Source of the DNA: Polychytrium aggregatum | Taxonomy: Eukaryota; Chytridiomycota; Chytridiomycetes; Polychytriales | Assembly: GCF_025602895.1 (NCBI RefSeq) | Contig: NW_026516232.1 | Span: 124,001-188,000, forward strand | Length of the DNA stretch: 64,000 nucleotides | Direction: 5' to 3' | In this document: one piece after another, positions 1-10,773 of the stretch | Layout of the letters: the number at the start of each line of letters is the position of its first letter | How positions within the stretch are numbered: position 1 is the first letter of the stretch | Translations under genes and position numbers: made by a program | Notes under the pieces: model-generated | The model's database searches: none | Told to the model about the DNA's origin: nothing | The model's input: the letters and a program-made list of their open reading frames with translations, nothing else

Positions 1-3000
1 GACGACCGCTCCAAGCACAAGCCTATCAAGAGCGAGAAGCACAAGAGCCGCGATGCCGAACGGGAGCAGGGCCGACACAGATCCAGCGAAGAGGCTCAAG
101 TCAAGAAGCAGCGGGACGACAATGAGCGGGAACGGCCCGGGCCAGACCCAAAAGGCCGAAAGCCCAACCCGTCAGAATCCGCCACCGAGGTCGATCGTGA
201 TAAAAAGCCCAAGCTCAAGGTCGGCGTCGGTCGCGGGGAGCCCGGTTTGCCCGAGAACGAATCCGGGGTCCAGTCTCGTGGACGGCAGCGAAGTGATCGC
301 CTGATTCACGACACGACAGAGGAAGAGGACGAGGGCGATGACGAATATCGGGAGCTGCAGCGGCATCTCGAGCTCGAAGAGAGCATTGTAAGCCGCAGCA
401 CGGCCAGCCCGGACAAAGCCAAGACCCAAAGCCGAGACGGAAACAAGACGGCCGATCGATCACTGCTTTTGTCGGTGGAACGGGGACCCAAGGGGCGGCC
501 ACACGCCTCCGAGAGGGCTCCTCCGGATCCTCTGGGTGTCCCGGCGGCATTGGACAGCGGCGACCGACCCAATGGAACGGGCTCGTCCGGCGAACCGCAC
601 TCTCAATCCGAGCCAGCTGGAATCGGGACAGGGGCTGTCGCGGTCAAGTCGGAAGGTAGGCAGACGGGCAATTCTAAACAACGCGACGCAGGAATTGCTT
701 GCCCGTCGATGCTGACTCTCCGCTCTGCTATATCGCCATCTGCGGATCGATTCAGACTTGGACATGAACAGCCGACCCAGCGAGAGCGAGGAGGCACTCT
801 TCAGCCACCCCAGCCTCGACAATGTCAAAGTCGATCCTATGGAAATCGACGACTACTTTAATGTCGACTCTCCGGTCTCGCGTCCCACTGTTATCATCGC
901 CGACGTCCCGCCGTGTGAGTTGGCCGGTCAGCTTCGCCGCTGAGATCGCAGCAAATCCAGTCGTGCCATTCGCCCATAATTTGTCATGGTCGGCCCACGA
1001 CCATGCTAGCCGCCGTGTTGTCGCACTGCAGAATTCATTGAACTTGTGCCTCGCAGCAGTCATTGACAGCGGCTCACCCATTGCTCTCTTCCTCTCCCAG
1101 TGAGTATTCCCCAAGACACCCTTGTGGAGGTCAAGCCCGAGCCAGAGTCAGACGAGCCAGATCAACCCACAAAGCCACCAGCGGAACCAATCGTTACCCC
1201 GCCGGTCAGCACCCAGCACAAGACTGCACCTCCCGAGGTTGCTCGGACAGTAGCCAAGAACACACAGACCAAAACCGACGAGGCATCGGCCAAACCCGCG
1301 CCTGTGCGAAAGAAGCGAATGATGCTTGCTACCAAGGGATATATGCGCCTGGATGGAGACGGTGTCATGATCTCTGCCACCGGTGAGATTGTTGACATGA
1401 AGCCCGTTGCTGTGGGTGCCGCCACCGAAACCGACAAGGCTCTGGATGTGCTGCCGGATCGTGATGGATCCGCAGACCACTCCAAGCCGACCGCCCTTCC
1501 GCTCGATGACCCAACGGCTGCTCCGGAGGGCGACATGGAGCTCGATGGATATCGTCCCAGTATAGCCGGTGCATCCGAAGCAACGAAGCCCAAGGACACC
1601 CACAAGGCTCTGGCGCGCAACCGCGAAAAGGAAGCAAAGGAGCTACACAAGGAAAAGCGACGGCGTCTCTCGGTTCAGACGGAAAGCAGTAGCGAGGTCG
1701 AGTCGATCGACTCGACCAGGGTTGGTGGACTGACCCGCGACAGTGTCCGCGAGCAAGATACGACAGGCAACGTGAGCCACAAGGCTGCATCCAGTAGGCG
1801 CGTCGCCACGGTGGACGCTGATGTGGACCGCTCGACGATCGGCTCCGAAGCAGCCGAGTCGGTCGACTCGGAAATCATCGACGTAGTCGGTGGGTTGTCC
1901 CAGCCGCCATCTCGACGAGCCTCCGTATCAAACGAGGAGATGCAGACAGCACCCCCTGCAGCTTCTACTCAGCTCAAGAAACGAATCAAGAAGAAGAGCC
2001 TGCTCGGTATCTCGGGTTATCAGAAAATCGGCCAAGAGTCCCGCCGAGCCGCGATGCCGCTGACGGCCGAGCCGCTCGAGGAGTCGTCTGAGCCGTCAAT
2101 CGAGCCCTCGGCTGAGGTTTTAGCCGAACCCTCGACGGAGCCCTCGATCGAGCCGTCAATCGAGCTCGAACCCTCGGTCGAGGCTTATGAGCCGCCCCAA
2201 CCAGCCAGAGGCGAACTGGAGCGGTGGCTCCGGCAGCGATGTCTCCCTCTCTTCGTTGTCGCTCTGCCAGACCCTGCAGCCCCTCCCTCAAGCACCAGCA
2301 GCACCGTCAAGTACATGGTCGATTTCCAGGTTGGCCTCTTCATGGGGCTCAAGTCTGGCCGTGCGCTACTTGAGCGCTATCCCTCCATCTCCCGGCGGGT
2401 TGCGACGACCGTGGAGAAGGAGCTCCTGGAAACCAGCCCCGTTGCCGCGGCCATCTTTGACGCCCTCTACTCGTCACGGCCCGAAGCATGCCCTCGCTGG
2501 GTCAAATGGGTCCTGACCAAGTCGGGATCAAAGGGCATGAAGCTGACCGATATTGACATTCACCTGCTCCGTGAAGCCGACGTGATGACCGAGATTGTCG
2601 ATCCCGAGGTTGCGGCTGGCTGCAAGGACACGTCCGCAGCCAGCTCGGAGCAGTGGCGTGCCCTGCGCTCGAGCGATATTGTCAAGAAGCTGAATCTCCA
2701 TGCCGACCAGCCCGATCAAAATGCCGACTCAATGCCACCTGCCGAGGGCCTTGCAGACGAAGCCAAAGGAGCAGCCGGAGGCGAGACGGCACCTGTTCCG
2801 GTCAACGGACAAGCCTCGACCCACGAGCTGCCAGAAGGAGCAACACCAGCAGGCGAGCCGCCAGCCGAGTCTTTTGGCGGGCAAGAGAATGGATCTTTGA
2901 CAGCGACCTCGTCTGCCTTACCAAAAGCCAGGCGGCCCCTGCCCCTGAAGTTTGCAATCAAGATGGCTGTCAAGGGAAGCAGTGGTCCAGCCAGTGCCAA

Positions 3001-3004
3001 GTAA
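1..3004 (+). CDS. Lys/Ser-rich hypothetical (probably nuclear) protein, 5' end missing
   Basis: The gene enters from the left edge. Three exons join in frame: 1-655, 756-914 and 1101-3004, about 905 residues ending in TAA. Both introns are GT-AG, and the first has a CTGAC branch-like site. The first exon is a charged Lys/Arg/Glu-rich stretch, followed by an acidic run (EEEDEGDDE). The middle is low complexity, with EPS-type repeats near 2074-2200. Two basic segments share a pattern: KKRMMLATKGYMRLDGDG near 1310 and KKKSLLGISGYQKIG near 1990. The last 250 residues (from about 2215) are hydrophobic and look like a folded helical domain, with WLRQRCLPLF and WVKWVLTKSG. I do not recognise the family. 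The first basic motif faintly recalls the C-terminal motif of DNA polymerase delta subunit 3 (Pol32/Cdc27), but the rest does not match. Nuclear location is inferred from composition only. Confidence 0.7.
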
Positions 3005-3284
3005 TCCGCGACACAGCGGAGTCTGTCGATATTTTTTGCAGCCATCGCGGTGATGGCCCCCGAATGTGGTAGCATGAGCGCAGTTTGAATGCCGGTCCAT
3101 ATGCCAATGGGGCTTGTCGCGATCGTGCTTGAGTCGGACGCAGCTTTGATGGATTGCAGCAGCAGCAGCAGCAATGTCAGTGCCGTCCATATAATATACC
3201 TACCCATTTTGAGTCAGGGTTGTCGTAGCTTCCCGAGCCTGAATACGCACCCCACCCATCGCCCGCCAAGACCAAACACAACAA

Positions 3285-3719
3285 TTGATTTCCGCCGGGC
3301 GGATCGAGCCAGGCTTGTGTGTGTACCTTCGATGGCCAGGGTATTGCTTGCCAGGGTATTGCTTGCCAGGATTTGGCCTGCTTCGCCACAACTTCCCTCT
3401 CTTTCTCTACCGAAAGAAGGCATTCGAGTGGTACAGCAAGTCTGCTGATCAAGGCAACTCGTACGGGCAGTTGTTTGTTGGGTTTTCCTACTCCTATGAA
3501 AACGGAGTCGCCAAGGACTACATCAAGGCAGCTGAGTGGTATCGCAAGTCTGCCGAACAGGGAAATCGATACGGATATATTTATCTCGGTTGCTGCTACA
3601 AGCATGGCTTTGGTGTCCCTCAAGACATCGACACCGCCGTTGACTGGTGGCGCAAGTCAGCTGACCAGGGCCACGAAGATTCCATCAACATTCTCAAATC
3701 CCTCGGCAAGTGGCCCTGA
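3285..3719 (+). pseudogene. Sel1-repeat protein fragment
   Basis: From about 3410 the frame reads nearly three Sel1-like repeats of about 36 residues: KAFEWYSKSADQGN, KAAEWYRKSAEQGN and TAVDWWRKSADQGH, with G/A positions typical of Sel1 helix pairs. It ends with SLGKWP and a TGA. The region before the first repeat is not Sel1-like and is built from a 15-bp direct repeat (3335-3370), so the ATG at 3285 is doubtful. Sel1 proteins usually carry many more repeats plus an N-terminal domain, so this looks like a displaced 3' fragment or a gene whose 5' exons I cannot find. Sel1 repeats generally act as protein-binding scaffolds. No disabling mutation is visible inside the repeats. Confidence 0.55.
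3335..3370. repeat. 15-bp tandem repeat
   Basis: Two complete copies and a partial third copy of gccagggtattgctt lie directly upstream of the Sel1-like repeats. They give the odd PGYC residues in the translated frame. Confidence 0.8.
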
Positions 3720-4638
3720 CGCTGACGATGTTACCGGATGCCTTCCAAACAGGCAATTCACAACACTAAACATGTACCCGCTCCCCGCACTGCCTTCCGA
3801 GCATTTGCACTTGGTGCACACCCAGCACCAGCACCCACTCCCACACTCAGTGTAGTCCCACCCTTGAAGTCTCCGCCTGCACCCCCAGCACAGCGTAGTA
3901 TAGTGCCAGCACTTGCCACTCCACCACCCCGACCTCCCCTCGATCCTGCTGTTCCCTTGTGGGAGCTGCTCGAAAATGTGTTCACTCGCTTGGTCTCAGA
4001 CCTTGTGGGCAGCTGAGGCAGCACTAGGCTGCAACAGGAGTAGATAGGCTTGCCTGTCTACTCAACGTGCCGGGGTACCAACTTGTTGGGCCTGATGGCT
4101 TGTCTTCTTCAAATAGGTGCAAGTAGCTATATGATGCGGCTTTTCTTATGGTCGCGGCCATCTTCAGAGGGCTTTCTGCGCGAGGGAGGTTGCATCGAAT
4201 GTGCCCCGTCCTCTCGCACCGCCGAACCCTTATTACATTTGTACATAGAATCCGCTCCCGAAAAGTAGAATCGTCCCGCGAGCTCGGATTGACTCACGTC
4301 GCTCCTGCGTGGTGCTTATCTTTTGATACATCGATTGATACATCCACTGGAACATCGATTGGCCTATAACAACTAATACCGCAGCGCTGATTCGTATTTA
4401 GACAACAACAGAGCACCCCCGATTGAGGGATGATGGACAGCACTGTTGTCATCAATCTTGCTGCTTAATTACTGTCGCGTCGTCGGTCGTATGGTCTCGG
4501 CTTGTAGGTTTGCGGGGGTTGTGCTCTAGTCCCGCTCGGGGAGGTGGATCTTGAGGGTTTTGATCCTGGCATTCGACACACGTTTGCATTAGACCACTGG
4601 TCGATGGCGGCTGGTGGCGGAGGAGCAAGGCGACAAGA
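3720..4638. other. Intergenic, no gene seen
   Basis: Between the Sel1 fragment and the 3' end of the coiled-coil/RING gene. All frames are short and unconserved in appearance. The stretch near 4330-4390 is AT-richer and contains a short repeat of the type gatacatc. It probably holds 3' sequence of the minus-strand gene. Confidence 0.5.
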
Positions 4639-7600
4639 TCAGGTCTTTGCATACCACTCCAGGAAAGACAGCGTCATGGACTTGCGCTTCAAGAACTGCT
4701 CGCATACGGCTTCCATTTGCATGTTCCGGAAGGCGTAGTCGACGTTGGCCAAGCAGGACGGGCACTTGAGCTTGTTGAAGTTTTCCTCGCGGATCGAGTC
4801 GACGCATTTCTTGCAATACGTGTGCTAGCGAGTGAGTGAGTGAGTGAGTGAGTGACGAATGGGCGAGTGTGACGTTTGGCGTGGCAAACAAGCGAGTCGA
4901 GGGCTTTACTTACGCCGCATGGATCGAATGTGACTGGCTTCTCAAGCACGATGAGGTCTCTTGGACAGATGAACCCGGTCTGTGGTTGCGATATCGTGAT
5001 CCGAACGCCGATTAGTCTCATGCTATCCAGTCTCTTGTCACGCACTCACCAACCCCTGGCAAACATGCCCGTGCTGCTCCGGATTGTGGCCGATACTGAC
5101 CTCCAGCCGCTCTTCTGCAAGTGCATACTCCTCCATGCGAATCTTGACATCTTGCTCGATTGCCTTGAGCTTTTCCATTCGGGGCTGGAACTGCTTCTTG
5201 GATAGCTCCTCGACCTGTTGGCTCAGCTCTGGGCGGGTCGACAGGGAGATGCGCCATATACGCCAAGAACGTAAGCCGGACATAGTGAAGAGCACCTCCA
5301 AGACCCTCAGGGAGTCGATGTGGACACAGTGTCGTGACGTTCGTGTCGATGCTGGCTTTGGTATTCAGAGCCGATACCGGCTTGAACGCTCCCCCCACAA
5401 CCGCTTTCGGCTGCGACAACCATTGCACTCACTTGTCACAGATTCCTCCTTGATGAACATTTGCTTGGTTAATCGGTCGACCTCAGCAAGGTACTGCCGC
5501 TCCTTGACTGCACCATCCACGTTCGTGAGGGTATCCAGCCCAGAAAGCGTTTTAATCTATCTCCCCAGCATATTCGCGGTGTCTTGGAGCCCCCCCCCTA
5601 CTCAAGCGGGCTGCAAATCGCTGTGGCGTGGACTGCGCCTGCTGCTCGATCGTCCCAAAATCGACTCCGTACCTTGCCACTTCTTCTCCATATCGTTGAT
5701 CAACTCTGGGTCGATTTCGACATGGTGCTTCTGCTTTGCAGATTCTTGCTCTGGAGGCAGGGGCATGGAATGCAAATACACACAGCAGACAGATTGTATG
5801 AGACACACATGTCGGCAATCGCAGAGACCCTATCGGCACAAATCCGGCTCGTCCAGTTGGTAGCGGGCGCCACTCTCCCGTCATATTCACCCTGCGCCAG
5901 ATGTATACCTTCCGTCAACTGCATGTTCATAGCCCACATCTGCTCCTCTTTCCGCTCCAGCTTCAGCTCATAGTCGTTAATGGTGTCGTTGACCTTGGTG
6001 AGTAGGTCCGAGATATCCTTTTCCTTCCGCAAAAGCAGCGCCTCGATGCTCTTGTTCTTCTCCTGCAAATCGTTGCGCTCCTTGGTCAAGGAGTTTGTCT
6101 CTTCTTGCAGTTGCTTTTTTTGCCTCTGTGTTGCAGATGAGCCAGACGGTTTGGTGGTCAGCGGTGAATATGGTTGGTCGGTTTGGCTCTGCTCCCTATA
6201 TCTGGTCCGCGAGTCTCGTCGATACGCTTCCAGCACCTACAATGGCGATCTGACAAGCATTCTTGGCCTCCTCGACCTCGGTGGCCAGCTGCTCAAACTC
6301 TGCCCGTTTCAGGTCGTGGTTGTTCTTGATGGCATTATAGTTGGCCGTGACCATCTTGTTTTCGTCAATGACCTCCCTGCCTCCCCAATCCATCCAGAGC
6401 ATGAGTCACCGTGGTTTGCGTCTGGAGAAATACACTTGAGCAGCATAGTCGACACGCTGATAACAGCTCGCATCTCACCTGAGTCGCTTTTGCAACTTGA
6501 CATTTTCTTCTCGGTAGGTGAGCTCGGCTTTGGACAGATAGTCGTTTTGCTGTGCTGTTTGACTGGATGACCAAGCGACGGCGATTCGACGGGATCAGAG
6601 CTGTTTCATGAAATCTGCGGGGCAAAGCAGTCGGTGGTGACCCAAGTCCCTCATCCAGGCATGAACACAATCCAGCCATGGTCAGGAATGGGAATGGATG
6701 CACAGTGACAGGAACAACAAAGAATGGAGGCTCCTCAATCTGGCCATGCTGGACGATGCTTACATCATGGCCTTCTCAAGATCCTCGTTCCGCCGCTTCA
6801 CGACGATCAGCTCGACCCGCAGCTCGTCAGCGACAAACTCGAGGTCCCTGGTGGTCGGGCGGTACAATGACGTCAGAGAAGAGAGGTCTCTGCTGGTGAG
6901 AGCTGCACCTCAAGATCCATGGATTGTCACTCTGGATGCGTAGACTGCACGGCAACGTACTTGATCATCTCTGCTTGCTGGTGGATTTGGTGCTCCTTCT
7001 CGTCGATGACGTGGTCCATGTTCTCTTCCTTTGTTACAGCCGTCTTCACTTCGCTGCAGCCAGAGAGTGGCCGTCAGTCGATGAGCTGGGACGAGATCAT
7101 CGGCAGCATTCCGCATATGCGATTCGTTCGCGGGACTGCTCCAATCGAACGTACGCCCGGTACTTCTCGATCTGCTTCGCGTAGGCCTGGATTTTGCTCT
7201 TCAGGTCCTGTATCTGTCCCTCAGCTTTCTTGCGCTTTGCGGTCTCCAGTGACAGCAATTCCTCAGACTCTCGTCTGGCGACAGCACACGCAATAATAAT
7301 CAGTCTTGACAACGATACCGCACACTGATCGCAAACCAAGCCAAGGATTGTGACTTTGCGCGTAAGACGCTTACTGTGTTCGCGCAGCCAGATACTCTCG
7401 GCCCTGCTGCTTCTTCAGCTCGGCGATTATGTTGTTCTTTTGTTGCAGATCCACTGATTCCTCCAGGTTCAGCCGTTGTGCCATTTGGAGAGGCATTAGC
7501 TTAACGAAGCACATCTTGCACGCCGGCCGATGGGTTTGCCAGGAATAGCAAATGGGGGGGGGGCAATTATCCATGATAGCATGGAACTTACAGAGGAGAT

Positions 7601-8169
7601 TTTGCTTCTCTTGCTTGACGGATTGAAGGCTGCTTCGGGCAATGCAGATCTCGCTCTGGAACTCTGTCGGTCAGAGCCGATCGATGCGCTGGTGAGTAAG
7701 GGGCTTTGCAATAGCTCGGTTGAAGGTCTGCTAAAGGGTTCTCATCTCCCCAGAAAAGTGTGGAGCTTCTCGTGAAGCTTACTCATGTTGATGTGGTAGA
7801 GATTGTCGCTGTAGTTCTTGAGTCTCCGAAGCGCATGACCACCTAAGCGGCGAGGAGAATTGTCAGTGGCATTGCCTAGACAACGAGGCGGCGGTAATGC
7901 TGTCGCAGAGGATCTGTCACTCAGTATGGCAGCATGCATCGACAAAAATGCTCCACCGTAAGTGCCACATCCCGTATCAGAAGATACCGAACATGCAAGT
8001 CCTGACTACCTTTCTGAGCTTGCTCGTCCGTGATGGTCGGAGGCTCTGGCGGAATGAGGCTCTCGATATTCTGGTACCCGGTCTGAATAATCGGTGGAAT
8101 CGGGTCACCGGGGATCGCCGGCAGCGGCGACACTTGACGCATCATTTTGTCTCTTCGAACACACTTCAA
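4639..8169 (-). CDS. Coiled-coil protein with C-terminal RING-like domain
   Basis: A many-exon gene with ATG at 8169-8167 and TGA at 4641-4639. The first exon is Pro-rich and includes PAIPGDPIPP; its donor follows DEQAQK. A series of short exons then reads as one long coiled coil, for example KKAEGQIQDLKSKIQAYAKQ near 7200, LQEETNSLTKERNDLQEK near 6080 and LSQQVEELSKKQFQPR near 5200. The C-terminal exons join as FICPRDL, FDPCG and then HTYCKKC, followed by CPSC: a RING-like zinc site split by the last intron. The second zinc ligand of a classical RING (C-x2-C) is missing; the sequence there is C-P-R-D. The domain may therefore bind one zinc normally or act more like a U-box. It could be an E3 ligase or a structural protein. 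I do not recognise the orthologue. Several central exon joins are approximate. Confidence 0.7.
4830..4855. repeat. (GAGT)n microsatellite in last intron of RING-like gene
   Basis: About six GAGT units lie inside the final intron of the minus-strand coiled-coil/RING gene. The repeat reads as an imperfect run and does not touch the coding exons. Confidence 0.85.
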
Positions 8170-8391
8170 GAAGGCGGCTCCGGGATTTGGCAGATCTGAT
8201 ACGACTCAACGCGAGGCGGGCTGCTGAAACAGAGTCGCCAGCGACGCAAGGAGCGAGAGCGGGCACCGGGCAGCGAGGAAGGTGGGGGCAATGAGTACGG
8301 AGGGGTCGGAAGGAGAACCGGATATGCAGTGCAATGCAGTGCAGATCGAGCCTGGCCTGTTCCCACGAACAATGGGGCAAGTATTCTCCGA

Positions 8392-8392
<1 letters not shown>

Positions 8393-8422
<30 letters not shown>
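8393..8422. repeat. (CA)n microsatellite
   Basis: About 15 uninterrupted CA units, followed by imperfect ccttgcg repeats to about 8470. Confidence 0.95.
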
Positions 8423-8424
<2 letters not shown>

Positions 8425-8928
8425 CGCCTTGCGTCTTGCGCCTTGCGCCTTGCCCTTCCCCCTTGCGCCGGGTTGTGTCGCGAGATTGTGGGCTGTGTCA
8501 CCCGGTCGGCTGACCTGTGCGCAGCAGCATCTGCGCAGCACGGCCCGTTTTGGGTGCCTGTGGCGCCGTCCCGTGCCGGTACCGCATTTGGTTGGCCCGC
8601 CAAAGTGGCTTGGAGATAAGATGAGTGTGTGTGATAAAACCTGCTCCAAAGCCTGCCCAGAAGCCAGCTCCGCCCATCACTGTCTGCTTGTCCTTCTGTC
8701 TGCTGCGAGGTGAGTCGAGTCGGGCCACGCCGAACCCGAGCCCGAACCCGAACCGAACTCGGTCGGCATCGCATCCGTGTCTGCGCCTTGGCTCGTTCTG
8801 GCCGTGGAGTGTCTGCGGGTGCTCGGCGATCCCGTTACAGAACTCCGTGGCCGCCAACCCAGCGGTCGCCAGTGACTCGTTTTGCTAACAAGCTCTGCGT
8901 CGTTCCCCAAACCCCACCTGATCCCTGG

Positions 8929-9002
8929 TTCCGATTACATTTCGATTCCGCTTCCGCTTCCGATTCCGATTCCGCTTCCGCTTTCGATTCGATCTCGATT
9001 CC
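8929..9002. repeat. Hexanucleotide (TTCCGN)-type tract in 5' leader of threonine synthase
   Basis: Imperfect units of attccg and cttccg run for about 70 bases and end 28 bases before the ATG of threonine synthase. The tract lies in the presumed 5' UTR or core promoter and is pyrimidine-rich on the coding strand. Confidence 0.75.
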
Positions 9003-9030
9003 ATGGATAAGCCACTGTCGTCCTTGAGCC

Positions 9031-10773
9031 ATGAGATACCGATCCACCCGCGACGTCGATTCCGCCCAGAAGCTCACCTTTGAGCAAGCCCTCTTCGAAG
9101 GCCTCGCCCCCGATGGCGGCCTGTACATCCCCGAGGCCATCCCGCAAGTGCCCCTGTCCAAGATCCTGTCGTGGGCCAACCTGTCGTACTCGGAGCTGGC
9201 GCTCGAGATCTTCCGCCTCTACATCGACGAGAGCGAGATCTCTGTCAGCGACCTGGCCGACATCGTCGAGCGCTCGTATGCCACCTTCACCCACAAGGAC
9301 ATCACCCCGCTGGTGAAGCTCCCGAACGTGGCCTCGGAGGAGGAGAATGCCCGCTCGCACCACAACCTCGAAAACCTCTATGTCCTTGAGCTCTTCCACG
9401 GCCCCACCTGCGCCTTCAAGGATGTTGCCCTGCAGTTTGTCGGCAACGCCTTCGAGTACTTTTTGAAGCGCCGCAACCAGAACAAGGCCAGTCCCAGCGA
9501 CCGCGACCATCGCATCACCGTCGTGGGAGCGACGTCGGGCGATACTGGCGGCGCGGCCATCTACGGCCTCCGCGGCAAGGAGAATGTCTCGGTGTTCATT
9601 CTGCACCCCAAGGGCCGCATCTCGCCAGTCCAGGAGCAGCAAATGACCAGCGTGTTGGACGACAATGTCTTCAACATTGCTGTCGAAGGCTCCTTTGACG
9701 ACTGCCAAGACATTGTCAAGGCGCTGTTCTCGGACCTGGACTTCAAGAAGCGCTTCCAGCTTGGCGCCGTCAACTCGATCAACTGGGCACGCATCATGGC
9801 CCAGATCACGTACTACTTTTACTCGTACTTTGCGCTGCTGAAGGCCAAGGGCGTGCCCCTGGACACGGCCTCGTATGCGGTCCTGACCAAGATTCGCTTC
9901 TCGGTGCCCACGGGCAACTTTGGCGACATCCTCGCGGGCTACTTTGCTCTGCGCATGGGTCTGCCCATCGACCGGCTCATTATCGCGACAAACGAGAACG
10001 ACATTCTCCACCGATTCCTCGAGACCGGCAGCTACACCAAACCCACGACGACGTGCCCGGTCTCAGGCGACCTTGTGCGCGCGACGCTTTCGCCGGCGAT
10101 GGACATTCTCATCAGCTCCAACTTTGAGCGGCTGCTGTGGTACCTGGCCAACGGCGACGGCCGCACCCCGGCCGAGTCGCCCGATGCCCAGGCCGCCAGC
10201 GAGGCGATTCGCGAATGGATGTCGACCCTGAAGAGCACCGGCGGCTTCTCTGTGCCCGAGACGGTCCTCGAGCGCGCTCGCCAGGTCTTTGACTCGGTCT
10301 GCGTGTCGAATGCCGACACCACCGACGCCATCAAGCGCTACTACCACCACCAATACAGCCAAGCGCTGGACCAGGACCAGCTCAGCAACCCGACGCTGCC
10401 CGCTGGCGCACGCTCGTCGTACGTGCTGGATCCCCACACAGCCGTCGGTGTCGTCGCTGCAGAGCGCATCCTGCTGAGCGACGCCAGCATTGGCTCGGCA
10501 GCGGCTGTCAACGTGGTTTGCCTCTCGACGGCCAGCCCCGGCAAGTTCCCCGAGGCGGTCTTGACGGCCATCAACGAGTCTGTGCCGACCGAATCGACCC
10601 AGCTCGGATTCGTGCCTGTGGAGTACAGGGACATTGCGCCCCAGGTTCTGGTCGATCTCGAGGGCCTGCCCAAGCGATGCATCTTTGTTGAAACCGAGGG
10701 CGGCAACAAGGCCGTTGGCGAGAAGGCCATTCGGCACATCCTGGAGGAGAAGGTCGGCGCCGGATTTGTCTGA
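9031..10773 (+). CDS. THR4: Threonine synthase
   Basis: A single-exon gene of 580 residues. Threonine synthase converts O-phospho-L-homoserine to threonine with pyridoxal phosphate, the last step of the aspartate-derived threonine pathway. The start MRYRSTRD is the standard N-terminus of the family, followed by APDGGLYIPE. The PLP lysine lies in HGPTCAFKDVALQ at about residues 122-134. The phosphate-binding loop is ATSGDTGGAA at about 170-179. The conserved GAVNSINWARI and VPTGNFGDILAGY follow. The length is somewhat above the yeast enzyme (just over 500 residues); part of the excess is an insert before the PLP lysine (ASEEENARSHHN). It is one of the few intronless genes here, and its codons are strongly GC3-biased, which suggests good expression. 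The ATG is the only start consistent with the family N-terminus. Confidence 0.97.
   Translation: MRYRSTRDVDSAQKLTFEQALFEGLAPDGGLYIPEAIPQVPLSKILSWANLSYSELALEIFRLYIDESEISVSDLADIVERSYATFTHKDITPLVKLPNVASEEENARSHHNLENLYVLELFHGPTCAFKDVALQFVGNAFEYFLKRRNQNKASPSDRDHRITVVGATSGDTGGAAIYGLRGKENVSVFILHPKGRISPVQEQQMTSVLDDNVFNIAVEGSFDDCQDIVKALFSDLDFKKRFQLGAVNSINWARIMAQITYYFYSYFALLKAKGVPLDTASYAVLTKIRFSVPTGNFGDILAGYFALRMGLPIDRLIIATNENDILHRFLETGSYTKPTTTCPVSGDLVRATLSPAMDILISSNFERLLWYLANGDGRTPAESPDAQAASEAIREWMSTLKSTGGFSVPETVLERARQVFDSVCVSNADTTDAIKRYYHHQYSQALDQDQLSNPTLPAGARSSYVLDPHTAVGVVAAERILLSDASIGSAAAVNVVCLSTASPGKFPEAVLTAINESVPTESTQLGFVPVEYRDIAPQVLVDLEGLPKRCIFVETEGGNKAVGEKAIRHILEEKVGAGFV

Larger units (their letters stand above)
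8170..9030. promoter_or_regulatory. Divergent intergenic/promoter region
   Basis: Lies between the divergently transcribed coiled-coil/RING gene (-) and threonine synthase (+). It contains a CA microsatellite, a run of ccttgcg-type repeats, and a hexanucleotide tract just upstream of the threonine synthase ATG. No convincing TATA box or binding site can be named. Confidence 0.5.

Noticed and set aside
8935-10011. Open frame of 358 residues antisense to threonine synthase
   Set aside because: Composition is Val/Gly/Asp/Arg-rich, as produced by the complement of GC3-biased coding sequence. The sense strand is a certain gene.
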